Part shown: in pieces, positions 1 through 9,854 of the stretch
Position numbering within the stretch: position 1 is the first letter of the stretch
Layout of the letters: each line of letters begins with the position of its first letter
Assembly (NCBI RefSeq): GCF_900099995.1
Contig: NZ_FNCZ01000004.1
Span: 248,001 to 312,000, forward strand
Length of the DNA stretch: 64,000 nt
Direction of reading: 5' to 3'
DNA from: Winogradskyella thalassocola
GTDB taxonomy: Bacteria; Bacteroidota; Bacteroidia; Flavobacteriales; Flavobacteriaceae
Position numbers and translations under genes: made by a program
Notes under the pieces: model-generated
The model's input: only the letters and a program-made list of their open reading frames with translations
Told to the model about the DNA's origin: nothing
Databases searched by the model: none

Positions 1-2076
1 CTTATTACAATATCCATCTGCTTTCTTTTCTAAACTAGTCTCTTTATTACATACCTTTCGTGCCTCTGTCATTTTCGTTACAGAGGAGTTAATCGTTTCA
101 ATATGTTCAGAGATTTCTTCAATAAGAACCAATTGTGCTTTTGCAAAATCTTTAAATCGATCACCATAGATAGATTTAAGACCTGTTACATTTTCTATCA
201 GAATATTTTGATATCTCACAGCCGTTGGCACTACATGATTTCTGGCAATATCTCCAATAACTCTACTTTCAATTTGAACATGATGAATATAATCTTCCAT
301 TTCAATTTCGTAGCGCGCTTCAGATTCAACCTTATTCATAACTTTTAAGCTGTCAAAAAGCTCTATGGTTGCCTTCGCTTTTTTAATCTTTAAAGCTTCA
401 GGTGTGGTTTTGTTATTACTCAACCCTCGTTTTTTAGCTTCTTTCTCCCACGCTTCACTATAACCATTGCCTTCAAAAAGAATGGCTTTAGATGTTTTAA
501 TGTATTCTCTCAATACATTAAAAATAGCATCATCCTTTTTCATTGATTTTTTATCGATTAATTCATCGACTTCAATTTTAAAATCCATTAGTTGTTTTGC
601 AACTATAGTACTTAAAACTGTCATTGGGTTAGCACAATTAGCTGTAGAACCCACTGCTCTAAATTCAAACTTATTACCAGTAAAGGCAAATGAGGACGTC
701 CTATTTCTGTCTGTATTATCTAATATCACTTCTGGTATTTTACCAACTACATTAAGTTTTAGGTCCGTAATTTCCTTTGGAGATAACTTTCCTTTAGGCA
801 CCGTTTCAAGTTCGCCTAGCACTCTCGTTAACTGATCACCAATAAAAATTGAAATAATCGCAGGAGGCGCTTCATTAGCCCCTAAACGATGATCGTTACT
901 AGCAGAAGCAATCGCTGCTCTTAATAATTCTTCGTGCGTCTGTACTGCTTTAATCGTATTAATAAAGAAGGTTAAGAACTGAAGATTACTCATCGGTGTT
1001 TTTCCTGGAGATAATAAGTTGACACCTGTATTTGTTGATAAACTCCAGTTATTATGCTTACCTGAACCGTTAACACCTGCAAATGGTTTTTCATGCATAA
1101 GTACTGTAAAACTATGTCGTTTAGCAATTTTCTGCATAATATCCATTAACAATGAATTATGGTCCACTGCTAAATTAGCTTCTTCGAAAATGGGTGCCAA
1201 TTCAAATTGGTTTGGAGCCACCTCATTATGTCTTGTTTTAACAGGAATACCTAATAGCATGCATTGGTGTTCTAAATCGCGCATATATGACATTGCTCTT
1301 GCTGGAATAGTTCCAAAATAATGATCATCTAGTTGTTGACCTTTTGCAGGAGAATGCCCCAATAGCGTTCTTCCGGTCAATAAAATATCTGGTCTAGATA
1401 ATGCCAAGGCCGTATCTATTAAAAAATATTCTTGTTCCCAACCTAAAGAGGTTCTGACGCTTTTTACGTTTTTATCAAAATATTTACATACCGCAACTGC
1501 CGCGTTATCTACCACTTGCAAAGCTCGTAAAAGCGGAGTTTTAAAATCTAATGCTTCACCTGTGTAGGATACAAAAACAGTTGGAATACATAATGTTTTA
1601 TCATATATAAAAGCAGGTGATGTAGGATCCCATGCTGTATAACCTCTAGCTTCAAACGTGTTTCTAATACCCCCATTTGGAAAACTAGAAGCATCTGGTT
1701 CTTGCTGTACTAATTGGTTGCCTCCAAATTTTTCAATAGCGAGTCCATCTCCAATTGTTTCAAAAAACGCATCATGTTTCTCTGCCGTTGCTCCAGTTAA
1801 TGGTTGAAACCAATGTGTATAATGTGTTGCTCCTTTACTGATAGCCCATTCTTTCATTCCTGTAGAAATATGGTCAGCTACAAGACGATTTATTTTAGTT
1901 CCTTTTTCAATAGCTTCCAAAACACTATTTAAAGCGGTCTTTGTTAGATATTGACGCATCGCTACCTCGTTAAACACATTTGAACCAAATATTTCGGATC
2001 TACGTTTCTTTTCCTTAATCTTTAACGGCTTTCTTTTTAAAGATGCTTTTACGGCATGAAATCTAAGTGTTGACAT
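1..2076 (-). CDS. glnN: Type III glutamine synthetase, 3' end cut by window
   Basis: ATP-dependent ligation of ammonia to glutamate by the large dodecameric GSIII family. I read 692 codons on the minus strand, starting MSTLRFHAVKASLKRKPL, with no stop before base 1. The family is about 725-730 residues, so about 35 C-terminal residues are missing. Family hallmarks seen include KFGGNQLVQQEPDASSFPNG near residue 115, the catalytic-core segment GWEQEYFLID and the nucleotide/glutamate region MHEKPFAGVNGSGKHNNWS. The gene is divergent from a type II glutamine synthetase 180 bp away, so the two share one upstream region, as in many Bacteroidota. Identity is secure; which of the two enzymes is dominant in vivo cannot be told from sequence. 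Confidence 0.95.
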   Translation of the reverse strand, partial: MSTLRFHAVKASLKRKPLKIKEKKRRSEIFGSNVFNEVAMRQYLTKTALNSVLEAIEKGTKINRLVADHISTGMKEWAISKGATHYTHWFQPLTGATAEKHDAFFETIGDGLAIEKFGGNQLVQQEPDASSFPNGGIRNTFEARGYTAWDPTSPAFIYDKTLCIPTVFVSYTGEALDFKTPLLRALQVVDNAAVAVCKYFDKNVKSVRTSLGWEQEYFLIDTALALSRPDILLTGRTLLGHSPAKGQQLDDHYFGTIPARAMSYMRDLEHQCMLLGIPVKTRHNEVAPNQFELAPIFEEANLAVDHNSLLMDIMQKIAKRHSFTVLMHEKPFAGVNGSGKHNNWSLSTNTGVNLLSPGKTPMSNLQFLTFFINTIKAVQTHEELLRAAIASASNDHRLGANEAPPAIISIFIGDQLTRVLGELETVPKGKLSPKEITDLKLNVVGKIPEVILDNTDRNRTSSFAFTGNKFEFRAVGSTANCANPMTVLSTIVAKQLMDFKIEVDELIDKKSMKKDDAIFNVLREYIKTSKAILFEGNGYSEAWEKEAKKRGLSNNKTTPEALKIKKAKATIELFDSLKVMNKVESEARYEIEMEDYIHHVQIESRVIGDIARNHVVPTAVRYQNILIENVTGLKSIYGDRFKDFAKAQLVLIEEISEHIETINSSVTKMTEARKVCNKETSLEKKADGYCNK

Positions 2077-2255
2077 ATTGTTAGTTTTTGAGGTCAAAAA
2101 TACAAAATATTTAAAAAATAGACAATTACCTATACAAAATTAGGGTAGTCTACAATAATCAAACACTTTATACCTAAATAACCCCATTTTTTTTGACGGG
2201 TAAAAAAAAATAACAATATTTGTATCATTATTATCTGATAAACAAAACAATCATT

Positions 2256-3281
2256 ATGGCAAAAATTAAATTAGAATACATTTGGTTAGATGGCTACTTC
2301 CCAACTCAAAATATGAGAAGTAAAACCAAAGTAGAAGAGCACGAAAACTTTAAAGGTACTTTAGAAGAGTTAGGTATGTGGTCTTTTGACGGATCATCTA
2401 CTAGACAAGCTGAAGGTGGATCTTCTGATTGTTTATTAAAACCAGTCGCTATTTATCCAGATCCAGATAGAATCAACGGATATTTAGTAATGACAGAAGT
2501 TTTAAATGCTGACGGAACACCTCACGTTTCTAACGGTAGAGCTACCATTGATGATGATGATAATGATTTTTGGTTTGGTTTTGAACAAGAGTATTTCATT
2601 ATGGATACTAAAACTCAATTGCCATTAGGATTTCCAATAGGTGGATATCCTGCACCACAAGGTATGTATTACTGTTCTGTAGGTGGGTTACATACTCACG
2701 GAAGAGGTTTAGTAGAAGAGCATGCTAATTTATGTATTGATGCAGGTTTAAATTTTGAGGGTATTAACCAAGAAGTTGCTTCTGGACAATGGGAATTCCA
2801 ATTGTTTGCAAAAGGTGCTAAAAAGGCTGGAGACGAAATTTGGATTGCTCGATATTTACTAGACCGTTTAACTGAAAAATATGGTTACTATATTGAATAT
2901 CATCCAAAACCATTAGGTAGAGATATGGACTGGAATGGTTCTGGTATGCACGCCAACTTCTCTAACGAGGTATTAAGAACTTGTGGAAATAAAGAAACTT
3001 ACGCAAAAATTTGTGAAGCTTTCCGCCCTGTAGTAAAAGAACATATTGCTGTTTATGGTGAGTTTAACGACCAACGTTTAACAGGTCTACACGAAACGGC
3101 ATCTATTAATGATTTCTCTTGGGGAGTTTCAGATAGAGGAGCTTCAATCCGTATACCTATTATTGTAGTTGAGAAAGGTTGGAAAGGTTGGTTAGAAGAC
3201 AGAAGACCAGCTTCTAATGGTGATCCATACAAAATTGCAGGTAGAATTATTAAAACTGTAAAAAGTGCTGACATTTCTTAA
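2256..3281 (+). CDS. Type II (eukaryotic-like) glutamine synthetase
   Basis: Cytosolic glutamine synthetase of the GSII class, 341 residues. Motifs: LEYIWLDGYFPTQNMRSK at the N-terminus (beta-grasp domain), WSFDGSSTRQAEGGSSD, the metal-binding FWFGFEQEYFI, VASGQWEFQ, and the C-terminal NDFSWGVSDRGASIRIP. I place the start at ATG 2256 (MAKIKLEYIW) because a TTG 36 nt upstream would add residues not expected for the family. It is divergent from the type III enzyme, so this cell carries two unrelated assimilation enzymes next to each other. A strong intrinsic terminator follows 20 bp after the stop. Confidence 0.95.
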   Translation: MAKIKLEYIWLDGYFPTQNMRSKTKVEEHENFKGTLEELGMWSFDGSSTRQAEGGSSDCLLKPVAIYPDPDRINGYLVMTEVLNADGTPHVSNGRATIDDDDNDFWFGFEQEYFIMDTKTQLPLGFPIGGYPAPQGMYYCSVGGLHTHGRGLVEEHANLCIDAGLNFEGINQEVASGQWEFQLFAKGAKKAGDEIWIARYLLDRLTEKYGYYIEYHPKPLGRDMDWNGSGMHANFSNEVLRTCGNKETYAKICEAFRPVVKEHIAVYGEFNDQRLTGLHETASINDFSWGVSDRGASIRIPIIVVEKGWKGWLEDRRPASNGDPYKIAGRIIKTVKSADIS

Positions 3282-3300
3282 TTAGCGACATTATAAATAA

Positions 3301-3332
3301 AAAAGCTTGTAGTTATCTACAAGCTTTTTTTT
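3301..3332 (+). terminator. Intrinsic terminator, glutamine synthetase / exchanger
   Basis: A perfect 12-bp stem AAAAGCTTGTAG/CTACAAGCTTTT with loop TTAT, followed by a T run. It lies between convergent genes and its A/T flanks suit both directions, so it probably serves both. Confidence 0.85.
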
Positions 3333-3338
3333 ATGCTT

Positions 3339-4289
3339 TTATTTAAGTGTTAAATATATAAAATAGATGTAAGATCCAAATAACAACATCCCTTTAACAC
3401 GACCTATTTCAAAGCGTTTAGGTATGATGATGAAAGGAATTAAAATCGCTGCAAAACCAATCATCCAAAAGATATTAGTCGATAATATCTGTGGAGTATC
3501 TGGATTCACCACAATTGGTTTTATAATCGCTGTTAAACCTAAAACAGACGCTATATTAAAAATATTAGACCCTATAAGGTTTCCTAACGACATTGCTTTT
3601 TCCTTTTTTAATGCGGCAATAACTGAAGCTGCAAGCTCAGGAACACTCGTCCCAATTGCAATTACAGTCACCGAAATTGCATAATCGCTTATTCCTACGG
3701 ATTCCGCCATTTTTTTAGCACCTTGAACTAACCATTCTGATCCAAAATACAATCCGGCTGCACCAATCAATAACCACATTCCGATTTTAAAGTTAGACAC
3801 TACAGCTAAAGCATCATCGACTTCCTCCATATTGGCTTTTGTCGATTTCCGAGAACTTTTAATTAAAACAACTAGAAAAACAATTAATGCTATGAACATA
3901 ATAGCGCCTTCTAGGGCTGTCAATATATTGTCATTCAACAAGAAATAATACAACACAAAAGATATCATCATCATCATTGGCCAATTCAACTTATAGAAAT
4001 CTTTATCTACCGCCAATGGAGTAATAATAGCTGTGATGCCTAAAACCAAACCTATGTTTGCAATATTAGACCCTATAACATTACCTAAAGCAATATCAGA
4101 AACCCCATCTAAAGCTGCTTGTAAACTCACTAATAATTCTGGAGCCGAAGTTGCAAAAGACACAACCGTCATCCCTATAACCAACTTAGATAGCTTAAGT
4201 TTAAAAGACAAACCAACAGCTGCTCTTACTAAAAAATCCCCACCGACAACTAACAACGCCAATCCAGCAATCACCAATAATACACTCAT
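3339..4289 (-). CDS. Calcium/sodium antiporter (CaCA family)
   Basis: Inner-membrane K+-independent or K+-dependent Na+/Ca2+ exchanger of the YrbG type, 316 residues, about ten membrane helices. The two internally repeated alpha motifs are visible: SFATSAPELLVSL with GNVIGSNIANIGLVLG in the first half, and AIGTSVPELAASV with GNLIGSNIFNIASVLG in the second. These acidic/serine repeats form the cation site. A loop rich in K/S/E (around residues 140-160) separates the halves. Convergent with the upstream glutamine synthetase, divergent from the BlaI gene. Confidence 0.92.
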   Translation of the reverse strand: MSVLLVIAGLALLVVGGDFLVRAAVGLSFKLKLSKLVIGMTVVSFATSAPELLVSLQAALDGVSDIALGNVIGSNIANIGLVLGITAIITPLAVDKDFYKLNWPMMMMISFVLYYFLLNDNILTALEGAIMFIALIVFLVVLIKSSRKSTKANMEEVDDALAVVSNFKIGMWLLIGAAGLYFGSEWLVQGAKKMAESVGISDYAISVTVIAIGTSVPELAASVIAALKKEKAMSLGNLIGSNIFNIASVLGLTAIIKPIVVNPDTPQILSTNIFWMIGFAAILIPFIIIPKRFEIGRVKGMLLFGSYIYFIYLTLK

Positions 4290-4362
4290 CCTCTATCTAA
4301 AGTTTTAATTACTTATTTACATTAAAAGCGCAAAGATAATATTTCATTTTCACACCTACTAA

Positions 4363-4422
4363 AACTATATTTTACGTTACAAAACTGTTTTTATAGTTGT
4401 ATAACTATATTAATAGTTATAC
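4363..4422 (+). promoter_or_regulatory. Palindromic operator region of the BlaI/M56 operon
   Basis: Two overlapping inverted repeats lie just before the regulator: GTATAACTAT-ATTA-ATAGTTATAC (4399-4422, perfect 10-bp arms) and TATAGTT-GTAT-AACTATA (4392-4409 approximately). A further AACTATA half site lies at about 4363-4369. BlaI/MecI dimers bind such dyads, so autorepression is the natural inference; the assignment to this regulator rests on position only. Confidence 0.7.
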
Positions 4423-4457
4423 ATTTGAATTCAAGATTAACACTAGATTCTATTCCT

Positions 4458-4817
4458 ATGCAAAAGCTCACAAATAAAGAAGAAGAAATAATGCACATTT
4501 TGTGGAAGTTAGAAAAGGCTTTTGTAAAAAATGTATTAGCTGAGATGTCTGTAGACAAACCACATTATAATACGCTTTCTACCATTATAAGAAATCTTGA
4601 AGAAAAAGGCTATGTTAGTTATAACGCCTATGGCAAAACCCATCAGTACTTCCCTATTGTAACCAAAGAAGACTATAAAACCAAGTTTATGAATACGGCT
4701 ATTGAAAATTACTTTAATAGCTCGTACAAAAATGTTGTTTCATTTTTTGCCAAAGAAGAAAAAATTAGCGTCGATGAGTTAAAGGAAATTATTGAATTAA
4801 TAGAAAACAAAAAATAA
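4458..4817 (+). CDS. BlaI/MecI/CopY-family transcriptional repressor
   Basis: Winged-helix repressor of 119 residues from ATG 4458 (MQKLTNKEEEIMHILWKLEKAFV). A TTG 33 nt further upstream would give a longer product, but it abuts the palindromic operator and I reject it. Family features: the EEEIM.ILW opening helix, TVSTIIRNLEEKGYV-like recognition helix (here NTLSTIIRNLEEKGYVSY) and a C-terminal dimerisation helix. The family dissociates from DNA when its partner M56 protease signals. It is followed after 2 nt by exactly such a protease gene, so the pair is an operon. Confidence 0.92.
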   Translation: MQKLTNKEEEIMHILWKLEKAFVKNVLAEMSVDKPHYNTLSTIIRNLEEKGYVSYNAYGKTHQYFPIVTKEDYKTKFMNTAIENYFNSSYKNVVSFFAKEEKISVDELKEIIELIENKK

Positions 4818-4819
4818 TT

Positions 4820-7099
4820 ATGGAATATCTATTAAAAGCGTCAGCTGTAATTGCCATAATATATCTATGTTTTTACATTTTTCTGAAGAAGGAAACGTTT
4901 TTTGAGCATAACCGATGGTTTCTATTAACTGGATTAGTACTTGCGTTAATTTTCCCATTCATCATAATTCCCGTTTATATTCCTATTGACCCTATAGTAA
5001 ACGAAGCAACCACCTTTATATCATCTACACCGTTAAGTTTTGTCGCTACTCCATCTGAAGTCGCATTTGATTGGTATAAACTTATTCCTATTACATATAG
5101 TATCGGATTAATTGCATTTACCATTCAGTTTATTTTTCAGTTTGGCTCGTTAGTTTTACTCCTTCTAAAAAATCCAAAGCATAAAGAACAGCGTTTCACT
5201 TATGTTATTGTAGATACTAAAATTTCCCCTTTTTCATTTTTTAAATGGATTGTTTATAATCCTAAATCTTATGAGACAGAAGAACTTCAACTTATTCTAA
5301 CACACGAGAAAGTTCATGTTAACCAATTGCATTCTATAGATATTATCTGTACACAATTGGCTTGTATTCTATTCTGGTTTAATCCATTAATTTGGTTGTA
5401 CAAAAAAGAAGTGCGCCAAAACTTAGAATATATCGCAGATTCTAAAACACAATCCCTTACCAACACCACTAAAGAATACCAACATTTATTATTAAAAACC
5501 AGCGTTGCCAATCACGCTACTATATTATCCAATAATTTTTATAATTCATCAATCAAAAAACGAATACTTATGTTAAACAAATCGAGATCAAACAAAAAAA
5601 ATCAATTTAAGTACCTGCTAATTCTTCCACTTTTAGCTGGCTTATTAATGAGCATGAATACAGAAACAGTTTATATTGAAACCCAAAATAACACCTTTAA
5701 AAACACTAATACAACTGAATTTATTGATGATATCATATCAACTAAAATTTCCTTCTCAACTGAAAGCATCAAGGTTAAGTTCACAAAAAACATGAGCGAT
5801 GAAAGTTTAGATAAAATGAAAACATGGTTAAAGTCTAAGAATGTCACCATGACCATAAAACATATAAAGCGAAACAGCAACAACGAAATTTCGAATCTAA
5901 ATATTGATTTTAAAACAGAAAATGGCACTACAAATTACCATGTTAAAGACAAAGATGGTATTGCTCCTTTCGAATTTAAAATGGATGATGACGGCAGCTT
6001 TGGAGTTGAGGTCGTTCAACCTAATGATCATAAAAAGACGACCTTTATAATTGAAGAATTACGTGACAGCTTAGACGTTATAGTTGAAGACAGTATCTAT
6101 ATTAATACTCGGACACCAAAAGATAAAATGTACATGAGAAAAGTAACTACTAGTGAAACTTCAAAAGACACTATTTATTTCTCTAGGGATTCTTTAGAGA
6201 TTAAGAGTCAAATCAACAAAGAATCTGATTTTTATTATGAAGTCGGATCTAAACCTAAAATTATCAGTCATGAAGTCATAATTCATAACCCATCCAATAA
6301 GGCAATTTACAACTCACGTTTTGATTCTCAGAATCCAAAACCATTAATAATTGTAAATGGCAAACCTGCCACGTCAGAATATTTAAAAACTATCAATGCT
6401 AATGATATTGAAAGCATGACTGTTTTAAAAGGCGAAGACGCACTTGATGCTTACGGTAAAAAAGGACAGAATGGTGTTATTACTCTAACAACAAAACCAT
6501 ATAAAACTATAAAAGGAAGTTATAAAAACGTTGAAACAGACATCGAACTTCCTAATGAGGACAACATATTATATATTCTTGACGGTAAAGAAATATCTAA
6601 ACCAGATTTAGTAAAAGTGTACTCTAAAGAAACAGTTTCGAGTATCGCAGTTTTAAAGGGAAAAGAAGCCATAGAAAAATATGGTGACAAAGGTACCAAC
6701 GGAGTTGTTGAAGTGATTTCTAAAAACAGCAACAATTTTACCCAGAGTAAAACCATTAAAAAAGACAACCCATGGAAAGTCGTTGACAAACCAAAGATTA
6801 CTAGCTTGACTTATATTGACGATGAAGATACTTCAAAAAATGGATCCATTGCTTATATTTCAAAATCTTCACCAGATCAAATTTTAGATTCTCACGTAAA
6901 TGAACTTAAAAGAATAGGAATCACGGTTAAGTATTCTAAATTAAAACGCAACAAAGCTGGTGAAATTACAAGTATAAAAATCAGCCTTGAAGATGGAAAA
7001 GGATCTAAAAGTAGTGCCACCTGGAAAGTCACTGATGGTATTCCAAATATAGAATTCGGAAAATCAGAAGGCACTTTAATTGCAAGAACTCAAGAATAA
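4820..7099 (+). CDS. M56 (BlaR1/MecR1-like) membrane metalloprotease with plug-like repeats
   Basis: Membrane-bound antirepressor protease, 759 residues. The N-terminal third has about four hydrophobic helices and the zinc motif HEKVH within ILTHEKVHVNQLHSID, with the distal IADSKT segment typical of M56. A helix near residues 262-280 (YLLILPLLAGLLMSM) leads to an extracytoplasmic part with no penicillin-binding domain. Instead it has two copies of a TonB-receptor-plug-like unit: NDIESMTVLKGEDALDAYG with KGQNGVITL, and ETVSSIAVLKGKEAIEKYG with KGTNGVVEV. This layout is common in Bacteroidota M56 proteins; the ligand is unknown. Translationally close to the upstream BlaI gene (2-nt gap). Confidence 0.9.
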   Translation: MEYLLKASAVIAIIYLCFYIFLKKETFFEHNRWFLLTGLVLALIFPFIIIPVYIPIDPIVNEATTFISSTPLSFVATPSEVAFDWYKLIPITYSIGLIAFTIQFIFQFGSLVLLLLKNPKHKEQRFTYVIVDTKISPFSFFKWIVYNPKSYETEELQLILTHEKVHVNQLHSIDIICTQLACILFWFNPLIWLYKKEVRQNLEYIADSKTQSLTNTTKEYQHLLLKTSVANHATILSNNFYNSSIKKRILMLNKSRSNKKNQFKYLLILPLLAGLLMSMNTETVYIETQNNTFKNTNTTEFIDDIISTKISFSTESIKVKFTKNMSDESLDKMKTWLKSKNVTMTIKHIKRNSNNEISNLNIDFKTENGTTNYHVKDKDGIAPFEFKMDDDGSFGVEVVQPNDHKKTTFIIEELRDSLDVIVEDSIYINTRTPKDKMYMRKVTTSETSKDTIYFSRDSLEIKSQINKESDFYYEVGSKPKIISHEVIIHNPSNKAIYNSRFDSQNPKPLIIVNGKPATSEYLKTINANDIESMTVLKGEDALDAYGKKGQNGVITLTTKPYKTIKGSYKNVETDIELPNEDNILYILDGKEISKPDLVKVYSKETVSSIAVLKGKEAIEKYGDKGTNGVVEVISKNSNNFTQSKTIKKDNPWKVVDKPKITSLTYIDDEDTSKNGSIAYISKSSPDQILDSHVNELKRIGITVKYSKLKRNKAGEITSIKISLEDGKGSKSSATWKVTDGIPNIEFGKSEGTLIARTQE

Positions 7100-7122
7100 A
7101 ATTTACATCATCTCAAATACTA

Positions 7123-7158
7123 AAAAAGCCAAACTGTTTAAATTCAGTTTGGCTTTTT
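7123..7158 (+). terminator. Bidirectional intrinsic terminator
   Basis: Perfect 14-bp stem AAAAAGCCAAACTG/CAGTTTGGCTTTTT with an 8-nt loop, between the convergent M56 and nuclease genes. A and T tracts on both sides allow use in both directions. Confidence 0.88.
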
Positions 7159-7178
7159 TATTGAAGTAATATTATACG

Positions 7179-9140
7179 TTAATCGACAATAACCTTCTTA
7201 ATCACAGAACGATTCTCGCTTGTCAACTTTAATAGATACAAGCCAGAAGCGACATCTAAATCGATATACTCCTCTACAGATTGCGATTGCTTTAAAAGCT
7301 TCCCATCTATTGAATAAACTTCAACATCTATAATAGCATTTAATCCTGAAATATAAACACGTCCTGTTGTAGGATTAGGAAATATAGTTACTTCAAGTTT
7401 TGTATTATCAGTAATATTTAATACTTGATCCCAATCTTCACCAATTCTATTTCCCCAAATATATTCTATCATATCTGGCTGATCTATAAACGGGTTTCTA
7501 TTCTTTTGCCAATTATAAACGACGTTATTTCTATTCATTTCAAAATCGTCTGGCGGATCATTTCTATGCCATTCCAATAAGGTTGCTAAATCTCCAAACT
7601 GACCTGCGATCCCTTCAGGAAATCCATTTACAATTTCCAATCCATTATAACGTACAGCCATATAGAATACTCCTCTTGCCACATCTCCTTTAAATTTACC
7701 GGCTGTTCCACTTGGACCATTATACTGACCATAAAACTGGTTATTTCTACTACTATTTTCTGGTCCGTCTACTGCTCTTAATGCATGTGCATCAGAATTA
7801 CCATGACGCAACGAGTCTGCTTTAGTTGTCCAATACACATCAATACCATCTGCGATTTCATCTTCCTCTATACTATCAAAGCCACCACGAGATCTAGGAA
7901 ACGTATGTTCTCTATTCCACTTCCCTGTACTTAAAGAATTTGTTTGTATATCTAATTTAGCACGTCCTTCTTCTAAATACACCAACCAAACCTCATTACT
8001 ATGTTCTGGGTTTTGATCTGCCTCTTTTAAAATATCAATAACATCAGCATACGTCTGCGCTCTTACAACATTTGGATCTGCTATAATATCTTGTAACGCT
8101 TGTCTCAATTCTACATCAGCTAAACCATCTAAACTATTATAGTAACCATCAGACTGTGTACTTTCTACAATGCCATATGTTGGCTCTAAAGGTGTTCCCC
8201 AAGCTGCAACGGTAAAGTCATTATCTACAACTCGTATTTCTATATCACCATTATTAGCGATAACAGGTTCAATTAAATCTAAAAATCTAATTTTTAAAAC
8301 CTCATCACCTTCATCATCCGCATCATCAACTATCGTAATTGTTGCACTTGCGGTAGTCTCACCAGATAAAATCGTAATACTTGTATTCCCAGTATAATCC
8401 GAGGTATTAAACCCGTAATTATCTAAACTTATGTTGAAGTTTAAATCTGAAGTGACCTCTGTATCTGACGTAAACAGAATATCAACAGCATCACCTTCAC
8501 CGATTTGTGTTTCTGTTACTGAAATTGCTATAGCAGTAATAGCAATACCAGAGCCATCATTCTCTCTTCTTGGTGTTGGAGTCGCAGACGAAAACGTTTC
8601 ATTTCCCATACCATCAACAAAACGTTGAATCGATTTTGGATTAGCATTAGTACCACTATCATTATGCTGAAGTGTTTCACCTAGCTTATCTAATAAACCA
8701 GTGGCATCAGAATCATTAGTTCCGTACACCATGGCATCAATTAAATTGACTTGAGTTGCTAAAGTTTCTTCTGGAAAGTCTTCTGCCGAAGCTTGGTAAA
8801 TACCCACAGCATCTGGCCCATTCTGAATTACATTTTCGGACATTAAAGATTGTGGAAAAGGAGTTACATTGGCGCTACCTACTACCAACAAACCATTAAT
8901 ATCTGTTGTCAAACCATTTAAATCATACGTAAAATAGCTTCGGTCACCTCCACTACTCGATCCATTAAAGAATACTAATATGTAACCATCTGTTGAGAAA
9001 TTAGGGGTTGCTGATTTTAATTCAATAAACTCATCGGTATCTATACTAGGACTATCAGGTTCTAACTCATTAATCACTAAAACTTGAGACCAACTAAATC
9101 CTGAAATTAATAGTAATACTACAATAGTAATTTTCTTCAT
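7179..9140 (-). CDS. Secreted endonuclease I-family protein with lamin-tail, Calx-beta and T9SS sorting domains
   Basis: Modular extracellular nuclease, 653 residues. In order: signal peptide (MKKITIVVLLLISGFSWSQ), a lamin-tail-like domain (VINELEPDSP...DEFIELK), a Calx-beta-like repeat (GEGDAVDILF...ATITIVDDADDEGDEVLKI), an endonuclease I domain with the catalytic histidine in GKWNREHTFPRSRGG (about residue 420), and a C-terminal Por secretion-type sorting domain (TIFPNPTTGRVYISG...GLYLLKLTSENRSVIKKVIVD). The sorting domain predicts export and surface attachment through the type IX system. A likely role is extracellular DNA or RNA degradation for nutrients. Confidence 0.92.
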   Translation of the reverse strand: MKKITIVVLLLISGFSWSQVLVINELEPDSPSIDTDEFIELKSATPNFSTDGYILVFFNGSSSGGDRSYFTYDLNGLTTDINGLLVVGSANVTPFPQSLMSENVIQNGPDAVGIYQASAEDFPEETLATQVNLIDAMVYGTNDSDATGLLDKLGETLQHNDSGTNANPKSIQRFVDGMGNETFSSATPTPRRENDGSGIAITAIAISVTETQIGEGDAVDILFTSDTEVTSDLNFNISLDNYGFNTSDYTGNTSITILSGETTASATITIVDDADDEGDEVLKIRFLDLIEPVIANNGDIEIRVVDNDFTVAAWGTPLEPTYGIVESTQSDGYYNSLDGLADVELRQALQDIIADPNVVRAQTYADVIDILKEADQNPEHSNEVWLVYLEEGRAKLDIQTNSLSTGKWNREHTFPRSRGGFDSIEEDEIADGIDVYWTTKADSLRHGNSDAHALRAVDGPENSSRNNQFYGQYNGPSGTAGKFKGDVARGVFYMAVRYNGLEIVNGFPEGIAGQFGDLATLLEWHRNDPPDDFEMNRNNVVYNWQKNRNPFIDQPDMIEYIWGNRIGEDWDQVLNITDNTKLEVTIFPNPTTGRVYISGLNAIIDVEVYSIDGKLLKQSQSVEEYIDLDVASGLYLLKLTSENRSVIKKVIVD

Positions 9141-9701
9141 CTTGTTATTTTTTCACAAAGATAGTTTTATTATTATGTCTATCTGTTACGGTAAAATTAA
9201 ATACGAAAAACACTCCTAATAAAACATGAAATTTATCATGAAAAAAAACTCTAACAAGAATGAAACATTAAAATTTAGTACTTTTTATGACAAAAGTCCC
9301 CTACGATTTTGAATACTACTCCAAAAAACCCCTTAAAAAGTATCAAAACAAAACCATAAATAGACATTATTATAACAAAATGAAACTTAAATATAGACAA
9401 GTCACAAAATACTAAAATACAAACCATCTTTTTAGTTGTAAATTAGAATTCAAATTCATCAATTTTAAGGAAATCACTTGGAGGAACATTGAATAGATTA
9501 TATATTGAAAACTCAATCAAACAAACGACGTAATTTATTAACCTCAAAAACCAAGAAACCATGATGACATTAGCAAAATTAATTATTGAACTTATTTTAG
9601 CAATAATTTAAATTACAACCAAACCACCAACCCAAAAATGTAGAACTTAGTTCTAGAATAAGTTTTACTATTTTTGTTAAAGATTTATTATTCAATATAA
9701 A
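9141..9701. other. Intergenic stretch without a recognised gene
   Basis: About 560 bp of very AT-rich sequence. A 16-codon reading frame begins at ATG 9561 (MMTLAKLIIELIL...), with no further support. I see no RNA gene or strong hairpin. Confidence 0.5.
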
Positions 9702-9854
9702 ATGAAAAACAAAATCTTTAAACTTCTGGCTAAACTTAACAAAGCCATACTTCCATCTTACACTAAAAAACAGTTAGATCTTAGCAAAGCTTCTAAACTA
9801 CAACTTGCTATAATAGGCTGGCGTGTTTATGTTACTAAGAATGCGCTTGGGTAA
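9702..9854 (+). CDS. Small conserved basic protein, 50 residues
   Basis: ATG 9702 opens a 50-codon frame, MKNKIFKLLAKLNKAILPSY followed by a TKKQLDLSKASK segment and ending GWRVYVTKNALG. The codon use is orderly and the composition (amphipathic, Lys/Leu-rich, central Leu-Asp-Leu-Ser-Lys-Ala) looks like a real protein. From memory, closely similar approximately 50-residue proteins occur across Flavobacteriaceae and are sometimes labelled 'SsrA-binding protein', which looks like a naming artefact since the true SmpB is about three times longer. Function unknown. Confidence 0.65.
   Translation: MKNKIFKLLAKLNKAILPSYTKKQLDLSKASKLQLAIIGWRVYVTKNALG

Noticed and set aside
103..1321. Plus-strand frames over the type III glutamine synthetase
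   Set aside because: They are antisense shadows of a gene with strong family motifs on the other strand.
9561..9611. 16-codon frame MMTLAKLIIELIL...
   Set aside because: Too short to support; a leader peptide is conceivable but no attenuator structure follows.
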